From Chionoecetes opilio (lineage: Eukaryota > Arthropoda > Malacostraca > Decapoda > Majidae), in the NCBI GenBank assembly GCA_016584305.1, contig JACEEZ010021752.1, forward strand, positions 937,997-1,001,996: a stretch of DNA of 64,000 bases, in the 5' to 3' direction. Under the pieces are notes generated by a model that did no database searches, had not been told where the DNA came from, and saw only the letters and a list, made by a program, of their open reading frames with translations. Shown in pieces: positions 47,001-53,723 of the stretch. The number at the start of each line of letters is the position of its first letter. Positions within the stretch are counted from its first letter, which is position 1. A program made the translations under genes and the position numbers.

Positions 47001-49515
47001 ACCACGCAGAGACCTACTCACCCGACGACCACCGCTTCGACCACCGCCAGTTCCTCTACAACTACCGCTGGCTGTGGCAATTCAAGGCTATAGATAAGGC
47101 TGTGAGTCAATGAGTCATTTTGTTTTGTCTGTCCTATGGTTGTTGCTGTAAATATTGTTTGTGGTGATGAGATTGTCACTGTTTTGTCTGTCCTATGGTT
47201 GTTGCTGTAAATATTGTTTGTGGTGATGAGATTGTCACTGTTTTGTCTGCCCGTATGGTTGTTGCTGTAAATATTGTTTGTGGTGATGAGATTGTCACTT
47301 TGTTTTGTCTGTCGTATGGTTGGTGCTGTAAATATTGTTTGTGGTGATGAGATTGTCACTGTTTTGTCTGTCGTATGGTTGTTGCTGTAAATATTGTTTG
47401 TGGTGATGAGATTGTCACTTTGTTTTGTCTGTCGTATGGTTGTTGCTGTAAATATTGTTTGTGGTGATGAGATTGTCACTTTGTTTTGTCTGTCGTATGG
47501 TTGGTGCTGTAAATATTGTTTGTGATAATGAGATTGTCACTTTGTTTTGTCTGTCGTATGGTTGTTGCTGTAAATATTGTTTGTGGTCATTTCATCCAGC
47601 ATTCTTATAATGAATATTAGAGAATGTTAGGGAGGATGGCAAGCCCTGTATTGTTAACCCCTTGAGACCCAGAACGTAATTTCCATTGTAATCTAGGTAC
47701 CATTAAACGACTTTTAGTGAATATAAGCAATATTTTATAGATGTGACCTGTTTAGTAGCCTTGTCGACTAACTAATTTGGTATATTCAGTTACTGTTCGT
47801 TATTTATGGCTCGACAACATACAATTTCATATAGCAAAGGAAAGATCTGGGCGTGAAGGGGTTAAGATGTTCGCAAAATTTCAATCAAAGGTTTACAATT
47901 TTGGACTCAAATGTTACAAAAATGGATAAATTCATACAGAAATTGTCGACCCTTTATGAATCAGACCCTGCTATTAAGAATTCTAGACAGTCCACACAAA
48001 ATTTAGGAAATCTGGAAGAATATAGAACTTTTTTTTTATATAAAGCATCAGTTTCTATTTTCCTTGTGTACCAAATAAATTGTGTGTTTGCATCGTGCTC
48101 ATGATGTTCTTGAAGCTGACCCACAACTAGTTTTCAAGGACCAAATTTGAGGAATATGGTATACAAAAAAATTAAAGACTTAACCCTTTCACGCCCAGAT
48201 CTTTCCTTTGCTATAAAAAATGGTGTGTTTTCGAGCCATTTAATTACAAAAAAATAATTGAATATACCAAATTAGTTAGCCGACAAGGATAGTAAAAGGT
48301 CATATCTATAAAATATTGCTTATATTCACTAAAAAGCGTCTAATGGTACCCAAATTACAATGGAAATTACGTTCTGGGTCTCAAGGGGTTAACTACTGCC
48401 AATTTCACACACCAACTTATACGTTTGCAGCTATGGTTAAGTTTTACATTTACAGAATTCTTTTGCACCAATCGAAAAGTTTACATTTGTCATATGCTTT
48501 GCTTATACCATATTTATAGAATTTTCAGTACATATGTATACAACAATATCCATGCATGCTACAACTATACTGTTTTTTTTAACGAGGTGAGAAATCCTGA
48601 CCCCTTGCTACTTACCTACTGATATTTTATGTCAGGAGAAGGGAATACTATGGTTTTTCTAAATTATATCAGCTATATTATATCATAGTTATTAGTTAAC
48701 CATATTAGCAAGTAAACATAGGCATCATTTTAAGCATGAGACTTTAAGACGGAATGGAATTTTCACCTTGTTAAAAAAATACTCTAGGTAAATACATACA
48801 CATATATACAATGTGTTAGTTCATTCATATCCAGCAATGAAGGAAAGGAAGTGAAATGAGGCGCTTATTTCAGAAAGTCGATAAGCGCCACAATTAAGAA
48901 ACTAAGAAAATGGCTTCAAACTGTTTCAATGTTTAAAATGTCATCTTTTGAACCAAGCATACAAAATGACGAATTAACCCCTTCACTCTCAGATCTTTCT
49001 TTGGCTATATAAAATTGTCTGTTGTCAGCCATAAAATTACGAAAAGTGACTGAATATACCAAATTAGCTAGTGGACAATGATACTAAGCAGGTCTTATCT
49101 ATTAAAATATTGCTTATAGTCACTAAAAATCATCTTATGGTACTCAAATTACAATGGAAATTACGTTCTGGGTCTCAAGGGGTTAACCATTTTGTATGCT
49201 TGGTTCAAAAGATATGACATTTTGAACATTGAAACAGTTTGAAGCCATTTTCTTAGTTTCTTATTGATGGCGCTTATCGACTTTCTGAAATAAGTGCCTC
49301 AAATACAGGCCTGAGTGTATGAAATAGCATGAATATTTCTCTAACAATGATATTTCCACTTCTGACAGGTGGAGAAATTAGAGGACCGGAAGAACATAAA
49401 TGACCAGGTGGAGAGAAGCGGATCCACTCGCTCCACCAAGGACAGCCAGTCATCATCGCAGACCCGGGCGTCATCCAGGTCATCCTCCAACTCCTTCAGC
49501 GGGTCATCATGTTAG
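26650..49515 (+). CDS. NADSYN1: Glutamine-dependent NAD+ synthetase (13 exons)
   Basis: Thirteen exons join in phase to 738 aa (human about 706). The enzyme turns deamido-NAD+ into NAD+ with ATP and glutamine, the last step of the de novo and Preiss-Handler routes, in the cytosol. Residues 1 to about 280 form the nitrilase-type glutaminase with the triad E45 (GPELEI), K114 (IRPK) and C175 (EICEE), at the same numbers as in human. From about 325 comes the synthetase: P-loop SGGVDS (357-362), [28 protein letters not shown] and [14 protein letters not shown]. The start is the only ATG before [10 protein letters not shown]. All introns are GT-AG except intron 10 (GC-AG). The short Ser-rich tail beyond residue 690 is not conserved. 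An alternative last exon may exist at 50456-50757. The gene looks fully functional. Confidence 0.96.
26907..27120 (-). mobile_element. ~213-bp MITE (AACAAGG-type inner ends)
   Basis: Carries CTCATGCTTAAAATGATGCC and GGTCAGGATTTTTCACC of a family also present at 34361, 48566 and 63765. The outer TATAGTCTATT motif is worn here. Confidence 0.7.
27640..27775 (-). mobile_element. tRNA-derived SINE or tRNA pseudogene
   Basis: On the minus strand TTGGCCAAGTCGGTTAATGC resembles a Pol III A box, and GGTTCGAGTCC, 40-50 bases later, a B box, followed by an A-rich end. No clean cloverleaf with an anticodon stem was found, so a functional tRNA is unlikely. Confidence 0.6.
27858..28028 (+). CDS. NADSYN1: NADSYN1 exon 2
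   Basis: Residues 49-105, with [10 protein letters not shown] and [16 protein letters not shown]. Ends AACAG|GTAGGA. Confidence 0.95.
28106..28898. mobile_element. hAT-like non-autonomous element with 8-bp target duplication
   Basis: Ends are CAGAGCTGGGC and CCCAGCTCTG, with GCGCAAA/TTTGCGC words repeated inside both ends. The flanks carry the identical 8-bp word ATGAAATG (28098-28105 and 28899-28906). An 8-bp duplication and CAGAG ends fit the hAT superfamily. No transposase is seen. It lies in NADSYN1 intron 2. Confidence 0.85.
28921..29165. repeat. Imperfect hairpin
   Basis: GGCATCTTCCGGGACCCGCG (29049) pairs with CGCGGATCCCGGAAGATGCC (29134), and AAACAAACACTGTGG with CATAGTGTTTGTTTT. 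The GGCCGTGTCACGCGG start recalls MITE ends, but no target duplication was found. Confidence 0.5.
29335..29419 (+). CDS. NADSYN1: NADSYN1 exon 3
   Basis: Residues 106-134, with glutaminase K114 in LLIRPK, then [12 protein letters not shown]. Ends CAAG|GTGAGT. Confidence 0.95.
29675..29820 (+). CDS. NADSYN1: NADSYN1 exon 4
   Basis: Residues 135-182, with catalytic C175 in [11 protein letters not shown]. Ends GAGAG|GTAACC. Confidence 0.95.
29858..30084. mobile_element. TA-flanked inverted-repeat MITE (TACCGTCAATAAC ends)
   Basis: 227 bp. Left TACCGTCAATAACACTAG mirrors right CTATAGTGTTATTGACGGTA. The arms meet near TGTGCCACTGAAG / CTTCAGTGGCACA, so the whole unit can fold on itself. Confidence 0.85.
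30433..33763 (+). repeat. Tandem array of ~110 3'-splice-site units upstream of NADSYN1 exon 5
   Basis: The 27-32 bp unit reads TTCTAATATTCTAAC, ATTTTCCC, CTCTCCTCAG in order: a branchpoint-like TTCTAAC, a pyrimidine tract and CAG. Units differ almost only in the number of C/CT letters before CAG. The last unit is the real acceptor of exon 5 (CCTCTCCTCAG|TTCGCAC). The array fills the end of intron 4 and makes up most of its length. The first unit follows a looser match, CTAAGATGTTTCCCTC. Confidence 0.98.
33764..33924 (+). CDS. NADSYN1: NADSYN1 exon 5
   Basis: Residues 183-236, with [14 protein letters not shown] and [10 protein letters not shown]. Its acceptor is the terminal unit of the array. 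Ends GACG|GTAAGA. Confidence 0.95.
33950..34210. mobile_element. TA-flanked inverted-repeat MITE (TACCGTAGATAAC ends)
   Basis: 261 bp, near-perfect palindrome. It starts 26 bp after the exon 5 donor. Confidence 0.9.
34361..34573 (+). mobile_element. ~213-bp MITE with TATAGTCTATT ends
   Basis: TAGTCTATTTTTTTTAACAAGG at the left is mirrored by CCTTGTTAAAAAAAATAGAC at the right. The inner sequence matches 26907, 48566 and 63765. Confidence 0.85.
35106..35172 (-). mobile_element. LINE tail fragment, minus strand
   Basis: CATAAGAATATAAGAAAATA then AGGAAGCTACAAGAGGC: the reverse complement of the family tail at 25600. Confidence 0.65.
35358..35570 (-). mobile_element. TTAA-flanked ~212-bp MITE, minus
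   Basis: Left TTAACCCCTTCACACCCAGA, right TCTGGGTCTCAAGGGATTAA. In NADSYN1 intron 5. Confidence 0.9.
35600..35880 (+). repeat. ~53-bp tandem array, five copies
   Basis: Unit: AATACATTCAGACTACTATC, AGAACTACAGACCACTTGCC, TGCTTATAACAA. The last copy is shortened and diverged. Confidence 0.95.
35968..36040 (+). mobile_element. LINE tail fragment
   Basis: AACAAGAACTACCTCGTGTA then GGTCTCACGTCCTC and a TTCTTATG end. Confidence 0.6.
36151..37191. mobile_element. 1.04-kb foldback element with Tc1-like transposase starts in both arms
   Basis: CACAGCGCGCCAAGG on the left mirrors CTTTGGCGCGCTGTG on the right, with TA outside each end. The arms of about 480 bp are nearly identical and flank a loop near 36630-36715. 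In each arm a frame starts [20 protein letters not shown] and continues, past one TAG, as [17 protein letters not shown]. That is a helix-turn-helix like the amino end of Tc1/mariner transposases (+ strand from 36421; - strand from 36921). The catalytic domain is absent. Two head-to-head truncated copies are the simplest explanation. Confidence 0.85.
37426..37622 (+). CDS. NADSYN1: NADSYN1 exon 6
   Basis: Residues 237-302, with [12 protein letters not shown] and [17 protein letters not shown], which close the glutaminase domain. Ends ATCCAG|GTGACT. Confidence 0.95.
37647..37860 (+). mobile_element. TTAA-flanked ~212-bp MITE
   Basis: It occupies nearly the whole of NADSYN1 intron 6 (37623-37888) and ends 28 bp before exon 7. 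Confidence 0.9.
37889..38140 (+). CDS. NADSYN1: NADSYN1 exon 7
   Basis: Residues 303-386. Start of the synthetase: [13 protein letters not shown] and the ATP-binding loop [10 protein letters not shown] (SGGVDS at 357-362). Ends GAGAAG|GTAAGA. Confidence 0.95.
38219..39687. mobile_element. Giant 1.47-kb foldback element in NADSYN1 intron 7
   Basis: TAGTCTATTCACTTAAGC at the left mirrors GCTTAAGTGAATAGACTA at the right. The two ~720-bp arms stay nearly identical to a loop at about 38930-38970, where GTGACGGGTG and CACCCGTCAC face each other. The arms carry GATTGGCTGATAGACTCGGG and its inverse. No coding frame crosses an arm. The end motif is shared with the elements at 24781 and 34361. Confidence 0.9.
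39803..40152 (-). mobile_element. tRNA-derived SINE
   Basis: The minus strand has GGTAGCAGAGTGGTTAGCG (A box-like) and GAGTTCGATCCC (B box-like) about 40 bases apart at its head. A long body follows, then an A tail (T run at 39803-39813 on the + strand). The body GATGGTTGGCCCTCGCC recurs at 63262-63393. Confidence 0.8.
40320..40568. mobile_element. TA-flanked inverted-repeat MITE (TACCGTAGATAAC ends)
   Basis: 249-bp palindromic copy. Same family as 33950. Confidence 0.9.
40735..40870 (+). repeat. G-run / AATTTTTT array
   Basis: Five units of a long G run followed by CATAATAATTTTTT. The G counts may be imprecise, as this sequence is hard to read. Confidence 0.8.
40955..41997 (-). mobile_element. 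TA-flanked pogo/Tc1-like element, second copy
   Basis: Ends CACACAAACCTCG and CGAGGTTTGTGTG inside TA. Opposite orientation to 9937-10960, and again filled with about four 150-bp units (GGTGGCAGCATG ... GTATTGTTTACATTTGG). A 290-aa frame through the array is incidental. Confidence 0.8.
42100..42715 (+). mobile_element. 5'-truncated LINE with reverse-transcriptase remnant and target duplication
   Basis: The frame 42117-42707 reads [13 protein letters not shown] and [16 protein letters not shown], the reverse-transcriptase motif with its catalytic FADD. After an inner deletion it continues as [17 protein letters not shown], a LINE ORF2 C-terminus. It ends in (TGAT)4. The 11-bp word TTGGTACTCAC flanks it (42089-42099 and 42716-42726), as expected of target-primed insertion. 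The right copy lies only 22 bp from the exon 8 boundary. The element is defective. Confidence 0.9.
42749..42909 (+). CDS. NADSYN1: NADSYN1 exon 8
   Basis: Residues 387-439, with [16 protein letters not shown] and ARLLSQQIG. Follows CTCTAG, a weak acceptor. Ends GGCAG|GTTACT. Confidence 0.95.
43026..43200 (+). CDS. NADSYN1: NADSYN1 exon 9
   Basis: Residues 440-498, with [19 protein letters not shown], the conserved NAD-site segment. The 116-bp intron before it is the shortest in the gene. Confidence 0.95.
43661..43836 (+). CDS. NADSYN1: NADSYN1 exon 10, with a GC donor
   Basis: Residues 499-556, with [17 protein letters not shown] and [17 protein letters not shown]. It ends GATAG|GCAAGT: the only donor here with GC instead of GT, and otherwise a perfect consensus, as usual for GC-AG introns. 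Confidence 0.93.
44143..45193 (+). repeat. Local duplication in NADSYN1 intron 10
   Basis: 44143-44305 and 44658-45193 repeat the same words (TCAAGATTCAATATT, ATGCCTTT.CAAAGC, TGTCACAGCCTTA, GACATCT). The second copy contains the foldback element at 44747, and the first preserves the empty site. 44300-44600 between them holds a (GTTTCGTC/ATTTCGTC)-type run and nothing coding. Confidence 0.8.
44747..45116. mobile_element. Foldback element, ~165-bp arms (TATAGTCTATTTT ends)
   Basis: Same family as 24781-25153, bordered by TA. The arms mirror TTTATTATGGTCAAAGTGCA and TGCATTTTGACCATAATAAA. Confidence 0.93.
45207..45429 (+). CDS. NADSYN1: NADSYN1 exon 11
   Basis: Residues 557-631, with [27 protein letters not shown] and [13 protein letters not shown]. 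Ends CCTGAA|GTAAGT. Confidence 0.95.
45470..45683 (+). mobile_element. TTAA-flanked ~212-bp MITE
   Basis: It starts 41 bp after the exon 11 donor. Confidence 0.9.
46104..46315 (+). mobile_element. TTAA-flanked ~212-bp MITE
   Basis: Shares its left flank with the copy at 45470, so it probably arose with the surrounding duplication. Confidence 0.9.
46694..46903 (+). mobile_element. TTAA-flanked ~212-bp MITE
   Basis: Ends 21 bp before NADSYN1 exon 12, leaving almost no other intron sequence for the acceptor. Confidence 0.9.
46925..47101 (+). CDS. NADSYN1: NADSYN1 exon 12
   Basis: Residues 632-690, with [20 protein letters not shown] and [11 protein letters not shown], the conserved C-terminal end of the enzyme. 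Ends AAGGCT|GTGAGT. Confidence 0.95.
47102..47595 (+). repeat. ~60-bp tandem array beginning at the exon 12 donor
   Basis: About eight units of TTTTGTCTGTC, TATGGTTGTTGCTGTAAATA, TTGTTTGTGGTGATGAGATT, GTCAC. The first bases of the intron, GTGAGTCAATGAGTCATTTTG, run straight into the first unit. Confidence 0.95.
47654..47865 (+). mobile_element. TTAA-flanked ~212-bp MITE
   Basis: Standard ends. In NADSYN1 intron 12. Confidence 0.9.
48180..48392 (-). mobile_element. TTAA-flanked ~212-bp MITE, minus
   Basis: TTAACCCTTTCACGCCCAGA to TCTGGGTCTCAAGGGGTTAA. Confidence 0.9.
48566..48787 (+). mobile_element. ~213-bp MITE, worn TATAGTCTATT ends
   Basis: TTTTTTTTAACGAGGTGAGA to TTCACCTTGTTAAAAAAATA. 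The inner sequence matches 34361. Confidence 0.8.
48856..49303. mobile_element. Foldback element split at its centre by a TTAA MITE
   Basis: Left arm 48856-48972 (GCGCTTATTTCAGAAAGTCG) mirrors right arm 49187-49303 (CGACTTTCTGAAATAAG). Without the insert this is a ~235-bp palindrome. Confidence 0.9.
48974..49186 (-). mobile_element. TTAA-flanked ~212-bp MITE, minus, nested
   Basis: Inserted between the arms of the foldback at 48856-49303. TTAA on both sides. Confidence 0.92.
49369..49515 (+). CDS. NADSYN1: NADSYN1 exon 13 (last coding exon)
   Basis: Residues 691-738 and TAG. Rich in Ser, Thr and charged residues and not conserved, as in other animals. Its last codons already resemble the repeat that follows. 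Confidence 0.85.
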   Translation: MEKLEDRKNINDQVERSGSTRSTKDSQSSSQTRASSRSSSNSFSGSSC

Positions 49516-50090
49516 TAGTCATGTTGATGTCATGTAGTCATCATGTGGGTAGTCATGTAGTCAGTCATCATGTGGGTAGTCATGTAGTGAGTCATCATGT
49601 TGATGTCATGTAGTCAGTCATCATGTTGATGTCATGTAGTCAGTCATCATGTTGATGTCATGTAGTCAGTCATCATGTTGATGTCATGTAGTCAGTCATC
49701 ATGTTGATGTCATGTAGTCAGTCATCATGTTGATGTCATGTAGTCAGTCATCATGTTGATGTCATGTAGTCAGTCATCATGTGGGTCATCATGTTGATGT
49801 CATCATGTGGGTCATCATGTGGGTCGTCATGTTGATGTCATGTAGTCAGTCATCATGTTGGATGTCATGTTGATGTCATGTAGTCAGTCATCATGTGGGT
49901 AGTCATGTTGATGTCATGTAGTCAGTCATCATGTGGGTAGTCATGTTGATGTCATGTAGTCAGTCATCATGTGGGTAGTCATGTTGATGTCATGTAGTCA
50001 GTCATCATGTGGGTAGTCATGTTGATGTCATGTAGTCAGTCATCATGTGGGTAGTCATGTAGTCAGTCATCATGTTGGTATCCACCCTTA
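49500..50090 (+). repeat. Minisatellite starting at the NADSYN1 stop codon
   Basis: About 25 units of GTCATGTAGTCAGTCATCAT with GTTGAT or GTGGGTA. The exon end GGGTCATCATGTTAGTAGTC is the first unit, so the array seems to have grown from the coding end. Confidence 0.95.
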
Positions 50091-50282
50091 CTACATCCTC
50101 TATTTTCTCTTCCCACACTGTCTGTTCAGGGCAGCTTGATGGATAAGGTTTGTTCCTCAGTGCCTATCACTTGATGACCCTTCTGTGGAGACTATTTCAA
50201 GGGTGCTTAGTGTTCATGTTAAGATACAGTACAACCTACAGACTCATTGCTTTATTGCATATGATTATTGCATTCATCTTTG

Positions 50283-50414
50283 GTCTTTAAAAGGAGTCTG
50301 GATTAATTCATGGATGGGGAAGAGAGGTGGGTGTAGGTAGAGTTAAGTAACAGCAAGTACCTCGTGTAGGTCTCACGGCCTCTCAAAGCTTCCATATGTT
50401 CTTATGTTCTTATA
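50283..50414 (+). mobile_element. LINE 3'-end fragment
   Basis: TTTAAAAGGAGTCTGGAT, AACAGCAAGTACCTCGTGTA, then a TTCTTATG tail. Confidence 0.7.
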
Positions 50415-50455
50415 TGCATTCTCAAATATGTAATAAACACGTATCCATGTTTCAG

Positions 50456-50757
50456 GCAGTGAATCCCAGCGTCGGGGAGTGGAAGTTGCCCCGAGACCCT
50501 TCACCCACACTGAGGCTTTGAGGTCCTGCAAGGTACTGTGTGTGCACCGAGACTCTCCTCCCTGCAGCCACACACCCATCACCTGCATGCACTCCTGTGA
50601 GGCTATGGACTGTGGGCCGGAGGGGGAGGAGGACGGGCGGCGGCGGGGGTGTGTGTTCTCCCCACCTCTCGTCCCGCCTCCCAGCGGTGACAAGTTTTGT
50701 GCTGCAGAGGCTGCCCTGCCCCTCACCCTGCACCACACCACGCCTGTCAACATGTAG
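50456..50757 (+). CDS. Possible alternative last exon of NADSYN1
   Basis: If exon 13 is cut at TCAT|GTTAGT (49510), this segment after GTTTCAG continues in phase for 100 codons to TAG at 50755, giving an 837-aa product. The frame is Cys- and Pro-rich with no known domain, and the donor is only moderate. It could be untranslated 3' sequence instead. Confidence 0.25.
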
Positions 50758-51010
50758 AGCTCTCCAGTGTATGTAAGGGGGCGTCGGGCTGTTAGAGCTC
50801 TCCATGTTGTGTAATGTACCTCAGTGTATGTAAGGGGGCCGTTTCATGGGGCCTGTGTAGAGCTCTCCAGTGTATGTCCTGTCAACATGTAGAGCTCTCC
50901 AGTGTATGTCCTGTCAACATGTAGAGCTCTCCAGTGTATGTCCTGTCAACATGTAGAGCTCTCCAGTGTATGTCCTGTCAACATGTAGACTTGTAGAGCT
51001 CTCCTGTGTA
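50750..51010 (+). repeat. ~32-bp tandem array
   Basis: About six units of CATGTAGAGCTCTCCAGTGT with ATGTCCTGTCAA, some with a GTAAGGGG variant. Confidence 0.9.
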
Positions 51011-51189
51011 TGTAAGGGGAGCTTTTCGTGGGGCCTGTGGTCAAAAGTCAGTTTTTCAAAACATTGTACTGGAAAAAGCTACAGCCTAGAGCTATACTTT
51101 AGGTGATGGGTTTTTATTTTTCAATCAAACACTTAATTTTTACATACAAAGTATAAGGATGTAGACCTCTGCTTTTTTTGAAGCAGCAA

Positions 51190-51402
51190 TTAACCCCTTC
51201 ACACCCAGATTTTTCCTTTGCTATAAAAAATTGTATGTTGTCGAGCCATAAAATTACGAAAAGTAGCTGAATATACCAAATTAGTTAGTGGACAAATATA
51301 CTAAACAGGTCATATCTGTAAAGTATTGCTTATATTCACTAAAAATTGGCTAATGGCACACAAATTACAATGGAATTTACGTTCTGGGCCTCAAGGGGTT
51401 AA
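51190..51402 (-). mobile_element. TTAA-flanked ~212-bp MITE, minus
   Basis: Standard ends. Lies between NADSYN1 and CLPB. Confidence 0.9.
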
Positions 51403-51577
51403 AGAAGAAATATATAATTTTGACTCAGGAGTGAGCACTGCCACGTAGGATAGGATAGGATGTGATTTACCAATACTTGATAGTGTTACCCACCAGTAAT
51501 AAATTATGTTTTATTATATATATTTGTTCATGCATCATCCTAAATAGTTCTAATGATGTCTATATTTACAAAAAACA

Positions 51578-51637
51578 TAAGAAAATATGGAAGCCACAAG
51601 AAGGCTGTGAGACCTACACGAGGTAGTTCCTGTTTTT
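51578..51637 (-). mobile_element. LINE tail fragment, minus
   Basis: ACATAAGAAAATATGGAAGC to ACACGAGGTAGTTCCTGTT. Confidence 0.65.
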
Positions 51638-52052
51638 TATGCTTTTGTTTATTATATGCATTATGTATGACTATGTATTAAGGCCACCACAGTACTTTGG
51701 GTTGGAATCACAATTATTGTAAGGGAACAACACGTACACTTGTAGCATGAAACCTGCACATATCATCCACTTTATTGCTGGATTGAAAATATGGGATAGT
51801 AAAAAGAAATATGGGAGTAAACACTAAATTGCACTATAAAGAAATAGCAATGTTTGTACACCCAAAATAAGACTGTATCATTTCATGTGTTATCCACTTT
51901 CCTTGTACAAGTAAAGATGTCCAGATATTTTTTATAAAGAGTTGTTGTCATCAGTGATATAGTTTTTGTATCGCCTTTCAACGCTTTATTTATATATATG
52001 TATTACCACCTGTGCCAGCGGAGTAGCATTGTTTCCAGCAGTGTTTGTCAGT

Positions 52053-52281
52053 TACCGTCAATATCACTATAGTCGCCACTGCACTTATGTCGCCAGACGC
52101 CATATATTACAAATTTTAGCATCACTACAGACTTGTATGTGCCACTGAAGAGGCATGCACAGTAGTTTATATTATGTAGCTGTCTTCAGTGGCACATATA
52201 AGTCTGTCGTGATGCTAAAACTCGTAATATATGGCGCCTGGCGACATTAGTGCAGTGGCGACTATAGTGTTGTTGACGGTA
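52053..52281. mobile_element. TA-flanked inverted-repeat MITE (TACCGTCAATA ends)
   Basis: 229-bp palindromic copy, closest to 29858. Confidence 0.9.
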
Positions 52282-52387
52282 GCTATAGCCCCTGTTTACC
52301 CAGCAGATAATAGGTACGGAATATAAGCCAAGGAGTTGTGACCTCATTCCCGATAGGAGCTGAGGGTGACGATCCTTCATTCCTGTC

Positions 52388-52610
52388 AGGGTGTGTGTGT
52401 GTGTGTGTGTATTGACCTAGTTGTAACATAGGAAAAGAGCTATGCTTGTACTGTCCCATCTCCAAATCTACTATTATCCAGCTTGCCTTTGAAGTCCTGA
52501 ATATTTCTTGCATTAATCACTTCTGCATCAAGGTTATTCCAAGCTTCTATGCTTCTATACGGGAAGCTGTATTTTTGTATGTCCCTCTTGCATGTTGTGC
52601 GTGTGTGTAT
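52388..52610 (-). mobile_element. Another LINE 3' end, minus strand
   Basis: Minus-strand translation gives SIEAWNNLDAEVINARNIQD and FKGKLDNSRFGDGTVQA then a stop, the C-terminus of a non-LTR ORF2 different from the 25362 family. It ends in (CA)n (GT run at 52390-52410). Confidence 0.75.
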
Positions 52611-52679
52611 TTGTGAGTGTGAGTAGTGTAGTGTCTACCCTTGCTGTAAAAGCCCTTAGGCCTTTGTAAGTTTGTACCA

Positions 52680-53330
52680 CCTCGACCCCTCCAGCCTCAC
52701 CCCTGTACCCTGCCAGACTCTCCCTACCCCTGTACCCTGCCAGCCTCTCCCTACCCCTGTACCCTGCCAGCCTCTCCCTACCCCTGTACCCTGCCAGCCT
52801 CTCCCTACCCCTGTACCCTGCCAGCCTCTCCCTACCCCTGTACCCTGCCAGCCTCTCCCTACCCCTGTACCCTGCCAGCCTCTCCCTGCCCCTGTACCCT
52901 GCCAGCCTCTCCCTGCCCCTGTACCCTGCCAGCCTCTCCCTGCCCCTGTACCCTGCCAGCCTCTCCCTGCCCCTGTACCCTGCCAGCCTCTCCCTACCCC
53001 TGTACCCTGCCAGCCTTTCCCTACCCCTGTACCCTGCCAGCCTCTCCCTACCCCTGTACCCTGCCAGCCTCTCCCTACCCCTGTACCCTGCCAGCCTCTC
53101 CCTGCCCCTGTACCCTGCCAGCCTCTCCCTACCCCTGTACCCTGCCAGCCTCTCCCTGCCCCTGTACCCTGCCAGCCTCCCTACCCCTGTACCCTGCCAG
53201 CCTCACCCTGCCAGCCTCTCCCTGCCCCTGTACCCTGCCAGGCTCTCCCTACCCCTGTACCCTGCCAGCCTCTCCCTACCCCTATACCCTGCCAGCCTCT
53301 CCCTACCCCTATACCCTGCCAGCCTCTACA
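52680..53330 (+). repeat. 27-bp array just upstream of CLPB exon 1
   Basis: About 24 units of CCTGCCAGCCTCTCCCTACC with CCTGTAC. The period is a multiple of three, so all three frames stay open (e.g. PVPCQPLPT). No start context or conservation supports a protein. It ends 15 bp before the ATG proposed for CLPB. Confidence 0.95.
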
Positions 53331-53345
53331 GATAAGGAAACTATA

Positions 53346-53723
53346 ATGATGGAGAGAGCCGGTAAAAAGGCCGCAACTCAGCCTCCCAGACCCAGACCAG
53401 TTGTTGACATCAGCTGGCGGCGTGTGTGGCAGCCTCGCCGATTGCATCATACAATGTTTACTAGACAAGTGGTGAACGTCATACGCAGAGTAGCAAGTTA
53501 CAGTATCGAGGGCAGAAGAGTGTTACTAGTGTCGCCATCGTGGTTGCGGGGCGGGGGTGTGCGGGGCCGGGGCAGACTTAGCGGCCCTGGTGCCCCCCTC
53601 TGTCACAGCGGCGGGGCGGGGCGGGGGCGGGGCTGTGACAACGCCTGCCTGTGTATGGCCGTCCGTGCAGTACCCAGGGCGTTGTGTGTTGAGGGTGGGC
53701 ACTTGAGGTACATAGGTTTTTAG
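53346..53723 (+). CDS. CLPB: Probable CLPB exon 1 (mitochondrial leader), 3' end unresolved
   Basis: An open frame with two possible starts (53346, 53454). From the second it reads [17 protein letters not shown]: Arg-rich, no acidic residue, amphipathic, as in import signals. The segment 53547-53635 is very GC-rich, with GGGGCGGGG boxes. No donor fits phase 0 convincingly, so the true end is before 53723 but not fixed. Confidence 0.45.
   Translation: MMERAGKKAATQPPRPRPVVDISWRRVWQPRRLHHTMFTRQVVNVIRRVASYSIEGRRVLLVSPSWLRGGGVRGRGRLSGPGAPLCHSGGAGRGRGCDNACLCMAVRAVPRALCVEGGHLRYIGF

Noticed and set aside
50373..50805. Minus-strand frames of 117-126 aa
   Set aside because: Low-complexity antisense of the possible NADSYN1 tail; no domain and no conserved start.
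52672..53346. 224-aa Pro-rich frame (PVPCQPLPT repeats)
   Set aside because: A 27-bp array keeps all frames open; its first codon is GTG and nothing outside the repeat is coding.
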